This document shows, piece by piece, positions 7,210 to 16,237 of a DNA stretch of 23,563 bases. Numbering within the stretch: the stretch's first letter is position 1; the number at the start of each line of letters is the position of its first letter. Below the pieces are notes generated by a model. That model was given only the letters and a program-made list of their open reading frames with translations, searched no databases and was not told where the DNA came from. The position numbers were made by a program, and so were the translations under genes. Source of the stretch: an uncultured Bacilli bacterium (GTDB lineage: Bacteria > Bacillota_I > Bacilli_A > RFN20 > CAG-631); NCBI GenBank assembly GCA_934215405.1, contig CAKPZU010000018.1, positions 1-23,563 of the forward strand, in the 5' to 3' direction.

Positions 7210-8298
7210 ATGAAAGAAAATAAAGTTTTAGATTTTTTTATTAAAACCTTAAATGGTATGGCTTATGGCTTATTTGCAACATTAATAGTTGGAACTATTA
7301 TTAAAACAATAGGTACTTATTTATTTTCCTTTGAAAATGATTTTTGTATTTTCTTTAAAAGCTTTTTTATAAATTCAGCAACTGCTTTAACATGCTTAAC
7401 TGGTGCCGCAATAGGAATTGGAGTAGCCAATTCATTAAAGCTTAATTCACTTAAGGTAATAGTTTTAGCAGCAGCTGGACAAATTGCTTCATTCTTTTCA
7501 TTAAGCATAAATAATATTGATTTTTTTAAAACTGATGGTAAATTTCAAATTGGAGATCCATTAACTATTTATTTTGTTGTTATAGCTGTTGCATTATTAT
7601 TACAATTAATTTTAAGAAAAGCAACACCAATTGATATTTTATTAGTACCATTACTTGGAATTATTCTAGCAATATTAATAACAATATTAATAAGATTCCC
7701 TCTAATTTATGTTACATATGCTATTCAATATATAGTTGATAAGGCTACCTTACAAGTTCCATTTATTATGGGAATATTAGTTTCTGTAATTATGGGGATG
7801 AGCTTAACTGCTCCTATTTCTAGCACTGCTATTGCAGCTATTGTTTTTACAGGAGAAGGAGAAGGGCTAGCTTTAGCAAGTGGGGCTGCGATAGTTGGAT
7901 GTTGTACTCAAATGGTTGGCTTTGCTATCCAATCAAGGAAAGATAATAACATAGGTATGGTATTATCTATAGGAATAGGAACATCAATGCTTCAATTTAA
8001 AAACATTTTAAAGAAGCCAATTATATGGCTACCAACGATAATTGCTTCAGCTATTCTAGGTCCAATCTCAACATGCTTATTTAAAATTAAATGCTTAGGT
8101 GCAAATGCTGGAATGGGAACTGCTGGAGGAGTTGGCATAATTGGTAGTATTTCATCCTCAATGCAAGATACATTTGATGCTTCCATGTTTTTAAAAATAA
8201 TTTCTCTTGAGATTATTCTACCATTATTATTAGTATTTGTTATTGATTTGTTGTTTAGAAAGCTTAATCTTATTCAAGATGGCGATTTAAAAGTATAA
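7210..8298 (+). CDS. EIIC_2-family membrane protein (putative PTS-like transporter)
   Basis: A 362-residue polytopic protein with roughly nine to ten hydrophobic segments. The N-terminus (NGMAYGLFATLIVGTI at about 15-30) and the Gly-rich later segments (TAPISSTAIAAIVFTG, GANAGMGTAGGVG) match the PTS_EIIC_2 family, which resembles the membrane component of sugar phosphotransferase systems. No EIIA or EIIB domain is fused or encoded nearby, so phosphoryl-coupled transport cannot be assumed. Family members are often solitary, and their substrate is largely unknown. Its promoter is 29 bp upstream, and the next gene starts 17 bp after its stop codon with an AAGGAG site in between, so the two are very likely co-transcribed. 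The pairing with a glycosidase-like lipoprotein suggests a glycan-derived substrate, but that is inference. Confidence 0.82.
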   Translation: MKENKVLDFFIKTLNGMAYGLFATLIVGTIIKTIGTYLFSFENDFCIFFKSFFINSATALTCLTGAAIGIGVANSLKLNSLKVIVLAAAGQIASFFSLSINNIDFFKTDGKFQIGDPLTIYFVVIAVALLLQLILRKATPIDILLVPLLGIILAILITILIRFPLIYVTYAIQYIVDKATLQVPFIMGILVSVIMGMSLTAPISSTAIAAIVFTGEGEGLALASGAAIVGCCTQMVGFAIQSRKDNNIGMVLSIGIGTSMLQFKNILKKPIIWLPTIIASAILGPISTCLFKIKCLGANAGMGTAGGVGIIGSISSSMQDTFDASMFLKIISLEIILPLLLVFVIDLLFRKLNLIQDGDLKV

Positions 8299-8315
8299 AA
8301 AGGAGTGAAAACACA

Positions 8316-11189
8316 ATGAAAAAATATAAAATTATTCCCTTAATTAGCTTATTATTTTTACAACAGCTAACTGGCTGTAAAAGCAATGATTCATCTAACG
8401 ATGATGAGAGTATAGATGTAAGCTATACCTTAGAGGAAAACGAAAAAGAAGAAAAAATTAATATAAAAAATGGTACATTAAAATCCTTAAGCGATAGTAA
8501 AATAACTATTCCTGGAATAAATAATTTAAAAGGAGATCCATTTTCTTCATCTAATTTATTTGGCGAATATATAATAAATTATCCAAGCAAGGAATTATTA
8601 AACAACCAAAACATTTTATATACCTCTGCTTATTATTCTAGAAACACCTTTGATAGGGATGATGAATGTATTGAATATACATTATTTAAGGAAGATAATA
8701 CATATAAGGTATTAAATGTTAAAGCAGGTGGAAACACATTTATTCCTTTTAATGGTTTTGTATTATCATTAAGTAAAAATTGCAATGTATCTTACAATGT
8801 AGGTGATGTAATTGATTTAATTGGAGATGTTAATGAATATAAAATTGGCTTTTATAACCAAGATGGTAATAGAATCGTAATAACAAATACAAATAGTATC
8901 TCATGGAGCTTTTCTGGCGTAAATCTATATGATAATAATACATTAGATAAGGTAAGTGCTTTACCATACACTTCAATTTCAGCAATAAATTTTTTATACG
9001 ACAAGAAGAATGGCTCATATAAGGTAGATAAATTTAGATATTTAGAGGCTAATGGTAGAATATATACTAATGTTAATGATGGCTTTGTATTAATGGGCTC
9101 TAATAATAAAGATTATCTAACTAATGATAATATTGCTTTACTTGAAGGGGCAAGATTCAATAAAAATGATGAAATAAAGGTTGAGGATGAGGCTTTGGCA
9201 TTAGAAGAATATCATGAATTTTCTTTAAATTCTACTAATGCATATAAATATCAAAGAAGCTCAAAAGTCGATACAATTAGCTTTTCAATTAAAGAGCGTG
9301 ATTATCCTGCTACTACCTTACCATGGGGATATGAAATATTAGTTAATAAGGATGGTTATATTATAGAAGTAGGCTCACATGTTAACTATAATAAGGAATG
9401 CAAAATTTATGCATTAACTGCTCAAAATAATACAAATGCCGAGACTTTAAATTTATTATTTAGTGAGGTGTTTTTAATTGGAAGTAAAATTAGTGCTATT
9501 AATAATTTATTATATGTTGATAACTCACTTGAAACTAGAAGTAAAAATGTTGAAGAATTTGTTAAATATTATGTTTTAGAAAGGCTATATGAATATGAAA
9601 TGAGTAATTATGCCTATAATTATGAAAAGCTAGAAGAAGCTAAAAATAATGTTGAGCAGATTATTAATGAAAAAAAATCATTATCTAATAAAAATGATAT
9701 GACCTTAAAATATCGTCAATTTACCTTAATTGGTAAATTAATGCAGCAATATTATCTAGCCATTTCTGCATGCATTAGAAATGAAGCAGTACAAGTAAAA
9801 TCATGCTGGTATATTGAAGATTTTGACAATAATGACTATAGCCTTGAAACAATTAAGAAAAATCTTTTAAGAATTAAAGAGGCTAACTTTAATGAAATAA
9901 TTGTTGGAGTAGTTAATAATGGCACTTCTTATTATAATAATTCTAAATATTTTAAATTAAATAGTAAGCTTGCAAACAAAAAATATGGAGAATTTAATAA
10001 TGACTTTATAAAAGCTATAACTGATGAAGCACATAAGCTAGGTATAAAAGTCTTTGCTTGCTTTACTCCATTTACATCTGGGCTTGAAAATACATTTGCT
10101 GAGCTAAAGGATGCTTTTGCATTAACTATTAATGGTAAGGATAGCGTACAAACATCACAAGGAGTTGTAAAAATGCTAGACCCTGCAAATAGCACATTTA
10201 AAGAAAAAACAAAGCTAGTAATCGATGATATTTTTGCCTCTAATCCTACGCTTGATGGAATACACTTAGACTATATTAGATATGGGGCCGATAATAATCA
10301 GGTTAATTATATGACAGGTGTTACCGAAGCAGCTAGAATTGGCTTTAATAAATATTGTGTTGATAATAACATGTCTTATAGTACGAATACACTTAGCGAG
10401 CTTAAAAATAAATTAAAAGGAGATAGTAGATTCTTTACAGCCTTTAATTTATATCAACAATCATTAATTACAGATACTGTAAGATTAATAAAGAATGTTT
10501 GCTTAGAATATAATAAGCCTTTAACTTGTGCAATTGCTGATAATTATAATTTAGTTAAAACATGGAAATGCCAAGATTGGGGTAAATGGGCTAAGGAAAA
10601 AATTGTTGATGGCTTATATTTAATGGATTATTATTTTGATGAATTTTACGTTGATAAGTATTTCAAAGATATGGCTGAAGCAACTAATAATAAATGCTTA
10701 TTAGTAGGCGGTATTGATCCTTCATATGCTGGCCTTTCTGCAATTTTTTATCCTCAAGTTGTAAATGGAGCTACTAAGGATAACCGTTCAAGTGGTTTTG
10801 CTATATTTGGTACACATACACAAAATGCTAAAAAGGATGGTTGGGATTTACTTAAGGATTCAGCATGGTTTGATTCAATTTCCCCATATGATTCATTATA
10901 TCAAATATTAAATGCTTCATTTACTTTATTGTTAAAGCGTTGTGATGATATTTATATTAAATATGAAAATCAAACAAGTAAGCAAAAGGAAGAATTAAGT
11001 AAAGATATTAATAGCCTATTAGCTATTGCAGGTAAAGAAAGCAAGGATGCTTGCATTAGTGCTATTGATTTATTAATGGATATGTATGATAAGGATTATG
11101 CATCAAATGATGCAAATAATCGTATTAAAGAGCAATTTTTATACATTAGAAAGCTTATTGAAACAAAAATGAATATTTTAAGTAAATAA
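8316..11189 (+). CDS. Large lipoprotein with a GHL10-type (family-10-like) glycosidase domain
   Basis: A 957-residue surface lipoprotein: signal peptide with lipobox LTGC (Cys21), then an acidic, Ser/Asn-rich linker. Residues about 60-410 appear beta-rich and are unrecognised, possibly binding domains. A helical stretch follows (about 415-490). A (beta/alpha)8-type GHL10 domain starts near 494 with SCWYIEDF and runs to about 880, including AHKLGIKVFACF and the hallmark DGIHLDYIRYG near 646-656. GHL10 includes E. coli DigH (YddW), a lipoprotein that cleaves peptidoglycan strands lacking stem peptides, but relatives may act on other glycans. The C-terminal ~90 residues are helical. AAGGAG precedes the ATG, 17 bp after the transporter gene. 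It is much longer than DigH (about 440 residues), so the N-terminal half is the novelty. The glycosidase assignment is good at fold level; the substrate is unknown. Confidence 0.85.
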   Translation: MKKYKIIPLISLLFLQQLTGCKSNDSSNDDESIDVSYTLEENEKEEKINIKNGTLKSLSDSKITIPGINNLKGDPFSSSNLFGEYIINYPSKELLNNQNILYTSAYYSRNTFDRDDECIEYTLFKEDNTYKVLNVKAGGNTFIPFNGFVLSLSKNCNVSYNVGDVIDLIGDVNEYKIGFYNQDGNRIVITNTNSISWSFSGVNLYDNNTLDKVSALPYTSISAINFLYDKKNGSYKVDKFRYLEANGRIYTNVNDGFVLMGSNNKDYLTNDNIALLEGARFNKNDEIKVEDEALALEEYHEFSLNSTNAYKYQRSSKVDTISFSIKERDYPATTLPWGYEILVNKDGYIIEVGSHVNYNKECKIYALTAQNNTNAETLNLLFSEVFLIGSKISAINNLLYVDNSLETRSKNVEEFVKYYVLERLYEYEMSNYAYNYEKLEEAKNNVEQIINEKKSLSNKNDMTLKYRQFTLIGKLMQQYYLAISACIRNEAVQVKSCWYIEDFDNNDYSLETIKKNLLRIKEANFNEIIVGVVNNGTSYYNNSKYFKLNSKLANKKYGEFNNDFIKAITDEAHKLGIKVFACFTPFTSGLENTFAELKDAFALTINGKDSVQTSQGVVKMLDPANSTFKEKTKLVIDDIFASNPTLDGIHLDYIRYGADNNQVNYMTGVTEAARIGFNKYCVDNNMSYSTNTLSELKNKLKGDSRFFTAFNLYQQSLITDTVRLIKNVCLEYNKPLTCAIADNYNLVKTWKCQDWGKWAKEKIVDGLYLMDYYFDEFYVDKYFKDMAEATNNKCLLVGGIDPSYAGLSAIFYPQVVNGATKDNRSSGFAIFGTHTQNAKKDGWDLLKDSAWFDSISPYDSLYQILNASFTLLLKRCDDIYIKYENQTSKQKEELSKDINSLLAIAGKESKDACISAIDLLMDMYDKDYASNDANNRIKEQFLYIRKLIETKMNILSK

Positions 11190-11211
11190 GATATTTAAAA
11201 ATGATATTATA

Positions 11212-11267
11212 AAAGGAAATGATATTATCTAACTATATTGCACATAATATCATTTTCTTTTCTTTTT
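11212..11267 (+). terminator. Terminator of the EIIC-like/GHL10 unit
   Basis: A 17-base arm at 11212-11228 pairs with 11244-11260 with one G-T pair, followed by a T-rich tail. An additional copy of the left-arm sequence (AATGATATTAT) occurs just upstream at 11200-11210. Confidence 0.85.
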
Positions 11268-11287
11268 AACGATTAATAATGTATAAT
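11259..11287 (+). promoter_or_regulatory. Promoter of the MBL/CvpA-like unit
   Basis: A perfect TATAAT at 11282-11287 with a weak -35 (TTTCTT at 11259-11264) at 17-bp spacing. The start codon is at 11317, with GAGGGAG at 11301-11307. The -35 overlaps the tail of the preceding terminator. Confidence 0.5.
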
Positions 11288-11316
11288 ATACTTATTAAAA
11301 GAGGGAGTAAAGAAAA

Positions 11317-13080
11317 ATGGCAAAGAAGAAAAGAGGAAGAAAACCAAATAAGAGAAAAAATCTTAAATTTATATATATTATAATTATAATTGTTGTTGTA
11401 GTCTTTACATGCTATTATTTTAAGGATGAAATAATTGATACAATTTCACAAATAATTAATAATACAAGTAATGATGATAGCTCGTCAAACGATATCTCAT
11501 CAAGTGAAGAAAGAGAAACTACTACAACATTAGTTAATACAAGATTTAAAAACACTATAAGTAACTGGAGCTTTTCAAATAATGATATTAAAGAAGCTAC
11601 ACCATCATTTAATGAAAATGGTGAATTCAAATTTGAAAATCTAAATGATAAATTAAAATCGCCTTCATTTTCAAGTGTTGATGAAATAACAATTACTTTA
11701 TTTATTAGCAGCTTTACTAATAATATAAATACTACAGCAAGTGATAAGAATTATATTTTCTTAATTAATGGCTTTAATGAAAGTAATGAGGTTGTAGCAA
11801 CAATTAAGGTTGATTCATTAACCTTAAATGAAAACATTTTCACTTTAAAAGGAAATAAGATTTCTTATATTGAAATTAGTATGGATGGCTATTATTTAAT
11901 TAATGATGCAAAACAAACAATTAGCCTACAATCAATTAATGTTAAATGCGATAGTAGCTTAATTACATCAGGAATTGTTGAAAACTATACATATGACAAT
12001 TTACAAATTTATTTCTTAGAGCTTGGAAGCTATAAAACTGGTGACAGTGTCTTTATAAAGGTAAATGATATTGACATACTAATTGATGCTGGATCTGAAA
12101 CAACATCAGTACCAACACTTGTTGAATTTATAAATAAGCATTGTACTGATAATAAGCTTGAATATGTAATTACAACTCATGCTCATAGCGATCACTATTC
12201 TGGAATGTTTGGAAGTAATAAAAATGGTATAATGTATCAATATAAAATAGATACAATTATTGACTTTGCTTTATCAAATGATACAGAAAGATCTCAATAT
12301 AAAAAATATCAAGATGCAGTTAATTACGCTATTAGCAATGGGGCAAAAAGATTTTCAGCAGCTGATTGCTTTTATGAAAAAAATGGAGCTAGTAAATCTT
12401 ATTATTTAGATGAAGTAAATAATATTTCTTTAGATATTTTATATAATAAATATTATTTTGAAAAAAGTAGTGATGAAAATAATTATTCAGTTTGCTCTAT
12501 GATTAATTATAATGATAAGCATTTTATGTTCACTGGTGATTTAGAAAAAGATGGTGAAGAGGAAATGGCTAAATATTATGATAAATCATCTTCTTTAAAA
12601 ACATTACCTCATGTTGATTTATTTAAGGCAGGACATCACGGTTCAGCAACATCAAGTAATGAAGCATTATTGGATTTAATTACTCCAGAAATATGCTGTG
12701 TTTGCTGTTGTGCTGGCTCATCTGAATATACAAATGCTAATAACAATATATTCCCAACACAAGACTTTATTAATAGGATTGCTAAATATACTGATAGGGT
12801 GTATGTTACTAGTGTTTTAAAAGAAAAAGAAACAAGAGAAAATGATGACTTTATCTTTACATCATTAAATGGAACAATTTGTATAAGTAGCAACGGCTCA
12901 TTAGTTGGAATTAATGCTACTAATAATGTTACTAAACTTAAGGACTCTACATGGTTTAACGAAAAGATTTATGTTATAGATGGAAAGGTTTGTACTGGTA
13001 AAGGTAAAAAGGATTTTTATAATGAAAATGATAAAAATGCCTCATTAATCACTAGAAGAACTTGGCCTGAATATTTATAA
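11317..13080 (+). CDS. Membrane-anchored extracellular metallo-beta-lactamase (ComEC C-terminal type)
   Basis: A 587-residue protein. It has a very basic cytoplasmic N-terminus (residues 2-16, including KKRGRKP), one transmembrane helix (about 17-34), a Ser/Asp/Asn-rich linker (about 45-70), a predicted beta-sandwich region (about 72-225) and an MBL-fold enzyme domain (about 235-510). The domain starts with FLELG and IDAGS, then HAHSDH at 288-293, TGD at 406-408 and GHHGS at 439-443, the pattern of the extracellular MBL domain of the competence channel ComEC. In ComEC this domain is attached to the DNA channel; here it hangs from a single helix, so it may be a surface hydrolase acting on nucleic acids or another phosphoester. 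Odd points are the AT-hook-like RGRKP on the cytoplasmic side and the cluster ICCVCCCAG near 456-464. GAGGGAG precedes the ATG by 9 bases. A CvpA-like gene follows after 47 bp, probably in the same transcript. Confidence 0.87.
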   Translation: MAKKKRGRKPNKRKNLKFIYIIIIIVVVVFTCYYFKDEIIDTISQIINNTSNDDSSSNDISSSEERETTTTLVNTRFKNTISNWSFSNNDIKEATPSFNENGEFKFENLNDKLKSPSFSSVDEITITLFISSFTNNINTTASDKNYIFLINGFNESNEVVATIKVDSLTLNENIFTLKGNKISYIEISMDGYYLINDAKQTISLQSINVKCDSSLITSGIVENYTYDNLQIYFLELGSYKTGDSVFIKVNDIDILIDAGSETTSVPTLVEFINKHCTDNKLEYVITTHAHSDHYSGMFGSNKNGIMYQYKIDTIIDFALSNDTERSQYKKYQDAVNYAISNGAKRFSAADCFYEKNGASKSYYLDEVNNISLDILYNKYYFEKSSDENNYSVCSMINYNDKHFMFTGDLEKDGEEEMAKYYDKSSSLKTLPHVDLFKAGHHGSATSSNEALLDLITPEICCVCCCAGSSEYTNANNNIFPTQDFINRIAKYTDRVYVTSVLKEKETRENDDFIFTSLNGTICISSNGSLVGINATNNVTKLKDSTWFNEKIYVIDGKVCTGKGKKDFYNENDKNASLITRRTWPEYL

Positions 13081-13127
13081 TATAATTAATTAGTATTTAA
13101 ATATAATATAATGAGGAGGAAAAGAAA

Positions 13128-14324
13128 ATGGAAATTATTACTTTAGTAATTATTGCATTAAGTATTCTTTCAATTGGACTAGGATTATTATTAGGTTTAT
13201 TTAGGGGATTTGGTAATTCCTTACTTCGTTTAGGATTAATAGTTGTTTCTATTATTTTTGCTTTTATCTTTAAGGATACACTCACTAATTTTATTTTAAA
13301 TTATAAAATAAATGATGTAACAATTGAGGCAACAATAATTCAAAGTATTCCTGAAGAATATCGAAATGTTAGTGAAATAATTATTCCTATATTAAAGATA
13401 CTTGCTGGTATTATAACTTTTCTTATAATATTTATAGTATTACAAATAATTACATTTATAATTTTTAAAATATTAAAAATATTTATTAATAAAATTGGTA
13501 AAAAGAATAAATTGTTTGGTTTAATAGTTGGCACTGTTCAAGGTATATTAGTTGCACTTACTATATGTGTTCCATTAAGTGGATTAATCAATAACGTTAA
13601 CAAAATAAGTAATATTAAGGTATATGATAATGAAAAGAAAGAAGAAGTAGCTTTAATTGATGTAAGTCAATTTGATGAATCACTTAATTTAGGATTAAAT
13701 AAATATCCTTCTTCTTTTATAGGGAAAATTTATATTGAAAACTTTGATTTCTTATTTAAAATGCTTTCTTCAACTACAAATGCTAACAATGAAAAGATAA
13801 CACTTGATGGACAAATTGATGCATTAGTTTCAACAGTTAGTATTGCTAATGAAGTAATGAAAATATCAAACGTTGATTTTTCTAGCGGTTTGAATGCTAA
13901 TAATGTTAATGATGTTACTGATATGCTTAGAAATCTTCAAACAATTAAAGATTCATTAGATGATGAATCAATTAATACTATTAACCAATTAGTTAATACA
14001 ATAGCAAATAATATTTCAGATGAGGCTAATGTCGATTTATCTGATTTTGATTTAAGCACAATTAACTTTAATACTGAAGCTAATGTTATTGATGAGGTTT
14101 ATAAAGCTTCAAGCAGTGAAAATATTGATGATGTTGATTTCACTGATTTGATTAATAATTTAAAGGATAGTACTCTTATTCTTCCACTTGTTTCATCAAG
14201 TGATGTAGTAGTTGATGTAAATGATACTAAAAAGGAAGAAATAAAAGGAACTATTGATTCACTTAGTGATTGTGATGAAAAAACTAAAGAAGACTTAAGA
14301 AAACTATTTAATATAGCTGAATAA
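13128..14324 (+). CDS. CvpA-like membrane protein with long acidic extracellular tail
   Basis: A 398-residue protein. Residues 1-155 resemble the CvpA (colicin V production) family: four hydrophobic segments (about 3-23, 31-49, 84-118 and 128-152), with GLFRGFGNSLLRLG after the first and GLIVGTVQGILVAL in the fourth. The positive-inside rule (Arg in loop 1, the Lys cluster before helix 4) puts the C-terminus outside. The remaining ~240 residues are acidic and rich in Asp, Asn, Ser and Thr, with short amphipathic helices; typical CvpA proteins end soon after helix 4, so this tail is unusual. AGGAGG lies 8 bases before the ATG. A TATAAT at 13102-13107 without a clear -35 might give extra transcription, but the gene most likely belongs with the MBL gene. 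CvpA-family proteins act in envelope stress, secretion or biofilm functions; no specific role can be assigned here. Confidence 0.75.
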   Translation: MEIITLVIIALSILSIGLGLLLGLFRGFGNSLLRLGLIVVSIIFAFIFKDTLTNFILNYKINDVTIEATIIQSIPEEYRNVSEIIIPILKILAGIITFLIIFIVLQIITFIIFKILKIFINKIGKKNKLFGLIVGTVQGILVALTICVPLSGLINNVNKISNIKVYDNEKKEEVALIDVSQFDESLNLGLNKYPSSFIGKIYIENFDFLFKMLSSTTNANNEKITLDGQIDALVSTVSIANEVMKISNVDFSSGLNANNVNDVTDMLRNLQTIKDSLDDESINTINQLVNTIANNISDEANVDLSDFDLSTINFNTEANVIDEVYKASSSENIDDVDFTDLINNLKDSTLILPLVSSSDVVVDVNDTKKEEIKGTIDSLSDCDEKTKEDLRKLFNIAE

Positions 14325-14340
14325 ATAATTATATTATCCA

Positions 14341-14373
14341 AGAAGATATTTAACTAATTAATATCTTCTTTTT
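14341..14373 (+). terminator. Terminator of the MBL/CvpA-like unit
   Basis: A perfect 10-bp stem, AGAAGATATT (14341-14350) and AATATCTTCT (14360-14369), with a 9-base loop and a T-run to 14373. Confidence 0.9.
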
Positions 14374-14382
14374 ATAAACAAA

Positions 14383-14409
14383 AAGAATGTTCATTTTTTG
14401 AACATTCTT
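14383..14409 (-). terminator. Terminator of the ABC importer operon
   Basis: A perfect 10-bp inverted repeat, AAGAATGTTC (14383-14392) and GAACATTCTT (14400-14409). On the minus strand it follows the substrate-binding protein gene and is continued by a short T-run. It stands back to back with the plus-strand terminator at 14341-14373. Confidence 0.8.
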
Positions 14410-14416
14410 ACATAAC

Positions 14417-15400
14417 CTACAAATATTTCGTAGTTACTAGTTTTTCATATGGAGCACGAGTTTTTAGTTCTCCTGCCATTTCAATTATATCCTGAAGCTT
14501 ATTAAAGCTTTCTTCACTTAAATATAGTGTTTCACTATAAGCTTCTATACTTTTATATCTTTCTACTACCTTAGTAATTGTTTCGATGTCCGTTGATGGG
14601 AAATACTTGCTAATCTTTTTAGCAATATCCTTTGCATCATTATTAATTACATAATCAACACCTTTTTTTAAGCCATTGACAAATGATTTTATTTTATCAT
14701 CATTATCATTCATATAGTTTTTTAATGCAGAAAAGCAAGTATAAGGTATATTACCACAATGCTGTCCAATTGAAGCAACTATATAACCTTCCTTTATTTC
14801 TTCCATTTTAGTTGCACTAGGTTCAAATAATGTTACAAAGTCCCCATTACCAGAGCTAAATGCTCCTGCCATTACATCAAATTGTATATCAGTCCTAATA
14901 TTAATTTCTTTATTAGTAGTATCTCTTCCTACATCATAACCCTTTTGCTTTAAAACATATTCTAAAACCATTTCAGGCATTCCACCTTTTCTTCCACCAA
15001 TAATGGTTTTGTTTTTTAAAGCATCAAATGAGAATGTTTCATAATCATACTTTTCTCTTGATATTAAAAAACTTCCATCCTTTTGGGTAAGCTGTGCAAA
15101 ATTAATCGCATAGTTTTCTTGTTTATTGTTATAAACATAAATACTAGCTTCTGGCCCCATTAAACCAATTTGAGCTTCTTTACTTAGAAGGGCAGCCATT
15201 GTTTTATCTGCACCAGGTGTCGTAATAATATTTATATCTAATCCTTCATCCTTAAAATAATTTTCATTTAAGCTAACATACATTGGAGCATAAAATATGG
15301 ATCTTGTTACTTCAGCAATAGTTATTTTATTAGCATTACTTTTACAAGATGAAACCATTAATGGAACAAATAAACATAACAATAAATTTTTCTTATTCAT
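14417..15400 (-). CDS. ABC importer substrate-binding lipoprotein (NMT1/THI5-like)
   Basis: A 327-residue lipoprotein (lipobox VSSC, Cys19) that should capture the substrate outside the membrane. The sequence after the signal peptide (SIFYAPMYVSLNENYFKDEGL at about 34-54) is the typical opening of the NMT1/THI5-like and SsuA/ThiY fold, and GGRKGGMPEMVLEYVL further on is typical of the hinge region. Relatives bind thiamine precursors (formylaminopyrimidine, HMP), sulfonates, nitrate or riboflavin. AAGG sits 6 bases before the ATG at 15400. It is the last gene of the operon, 54 bp after the permease gene. Neither thiamine-pathway genes nor a TPP riboswitch are seen nearby, so the substrate remains open. 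Confidence 0.87.
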   Translation of the reverse strand: MNKKNLLLCLFVPLMVSSCKSNANKITIAEVTRSIFYAPMYVSLNENYFKDEGLDINIITTPGADKTMAALLSKEAQIGLMGPEASIYVYNNKQENYAINFAQLTQKDGSFLISREKYDYETFSFDALKNKTIIGGRKGGMPEMVLEYVLKQKGYDVGRDTTNKEINIRTDIQFDVMAGAFSSGNGDFVTLFEPSATKMEEIKEGYIVASIGQHCGNIPYTCFSALKNYMNDNDDKIKSFVNGLKKGVDYVINNDAKDIAKKISKYFPSTDIETITKVVERYKSIEAYSETLYLSEESFNKLQDIIEMAGELKTRAPYEKLVTTKYL

Positions 15401-15454
15401 AATAATCCTTCTTTCAATAACAATACATAATATGATTTGTTAATTCATTTGGTT

Positions 15455-16237
15455 CTATCTTTTTTTATAATGCTTTTCTATTAACATAACAAATAAATAC
15501 ATAATAAATGTTAATATCGCTAATACTAAAATACCCATCATTACTAAATCCATCTTAAATACTTGACCACCGTAAACTACAATATAACCTATACCAAAAC
15601 GAGATACTAAAAATTCACCAACAATTACACCAACCCACGTTAAACCAATATTTATCTTAACTAAGCTAATAAGATTAAGTTTGTTTGCTGGTAAAACGAG
15701 TTTATATAATATTTGAAATTTATTAGCATTAAATGTTTTTAACATTTTTATTTTTTCAGTATCTGTATTATTAAAAAAGTTTAAGGCTGATATTATTGTC
15801 ATAATAATTGATAAAGAAATAGCAACAACAATAATACCTTTAACACCTGTTCCTGCCCAAACAATTAAAATTGGCGCAAGTGCAGTCTTTGGAAGAGCAT
15901 TTAACACAACTAAATATGGATCAAGTATTTTACTAAGCTTAGGTGATAAATATAATAAAATAGCTATTAAGATTCCAAATATTGTACCAATCAATAAAGC
16001 TATTAAGGTTTCAAGGGATGAATAAAATATATGAATAAATATTTCTTTACTTTTTATATTATCAATCAATAATTGAATAATATTTGAAGGACTAGATACT
16101 AAAAATTCATCAATTAATTTGTATTTTGCTAATAACTCCCATGATAATAAAAATATAACTAATAAAGCAATTTGAATGATTAATATTTTTATTTTATTAG
16201 TTTTAATCTTTCTTTGATATTGTTTTAACTTATCCAT
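15455..16237 (-). CDS. ABC importer permease (SsuC/ThiX/TauC family)
   Basis: A 260-residue inner-membrane permease with about six helices. The EAA-type loop that contacts the ATPase is recognisable at 114-131 (ALPKTALAP, then WAGTG). The start LLSWELLAKY and the PSNIIQLL segment after the first helix are typical of the SsuC/ThiX/TauC branch. Its ATG overlaps the stop codon of the ATPase gene by 8 bases (ATGGATAA), and its GGAGG site lies within that gene, so the two are translationally coupled. The length is normal for the family. Confidence 0.92.
   Translation of the reverse strand: MDKLKQYQRKIKTNKIKILIIQIALLVIFLLSWELLAKYKLIDEFLVSSPSNIIQLLIDNIKSKEIFIHIFYSSLETLIALLIGTIFGILIAILLYLSPKLSKILDPYLVVLNALPKTALAPILIVWAGTGVKGIIVVAISLSIIMTIISALNFFNNTDTEKIKMLKTFNANKFQILYKLVLPANKLNLISLVKINIGLTWVGVIVGEFLVSRFGIGYIVVYGGQVFKMDLVMMGILVLAILTFIMYLFVMLIEKHYKKR

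Noticed and set aside
13890..14320. Possible relation between the acidic tail of the CvpA-like protein and the modules of the right-edge giant protein
   Set aside because: Only a loose resemblance in composition (Asn/Asp/Ser/Ile-rich helices); no motif aligns over more than a few residues.
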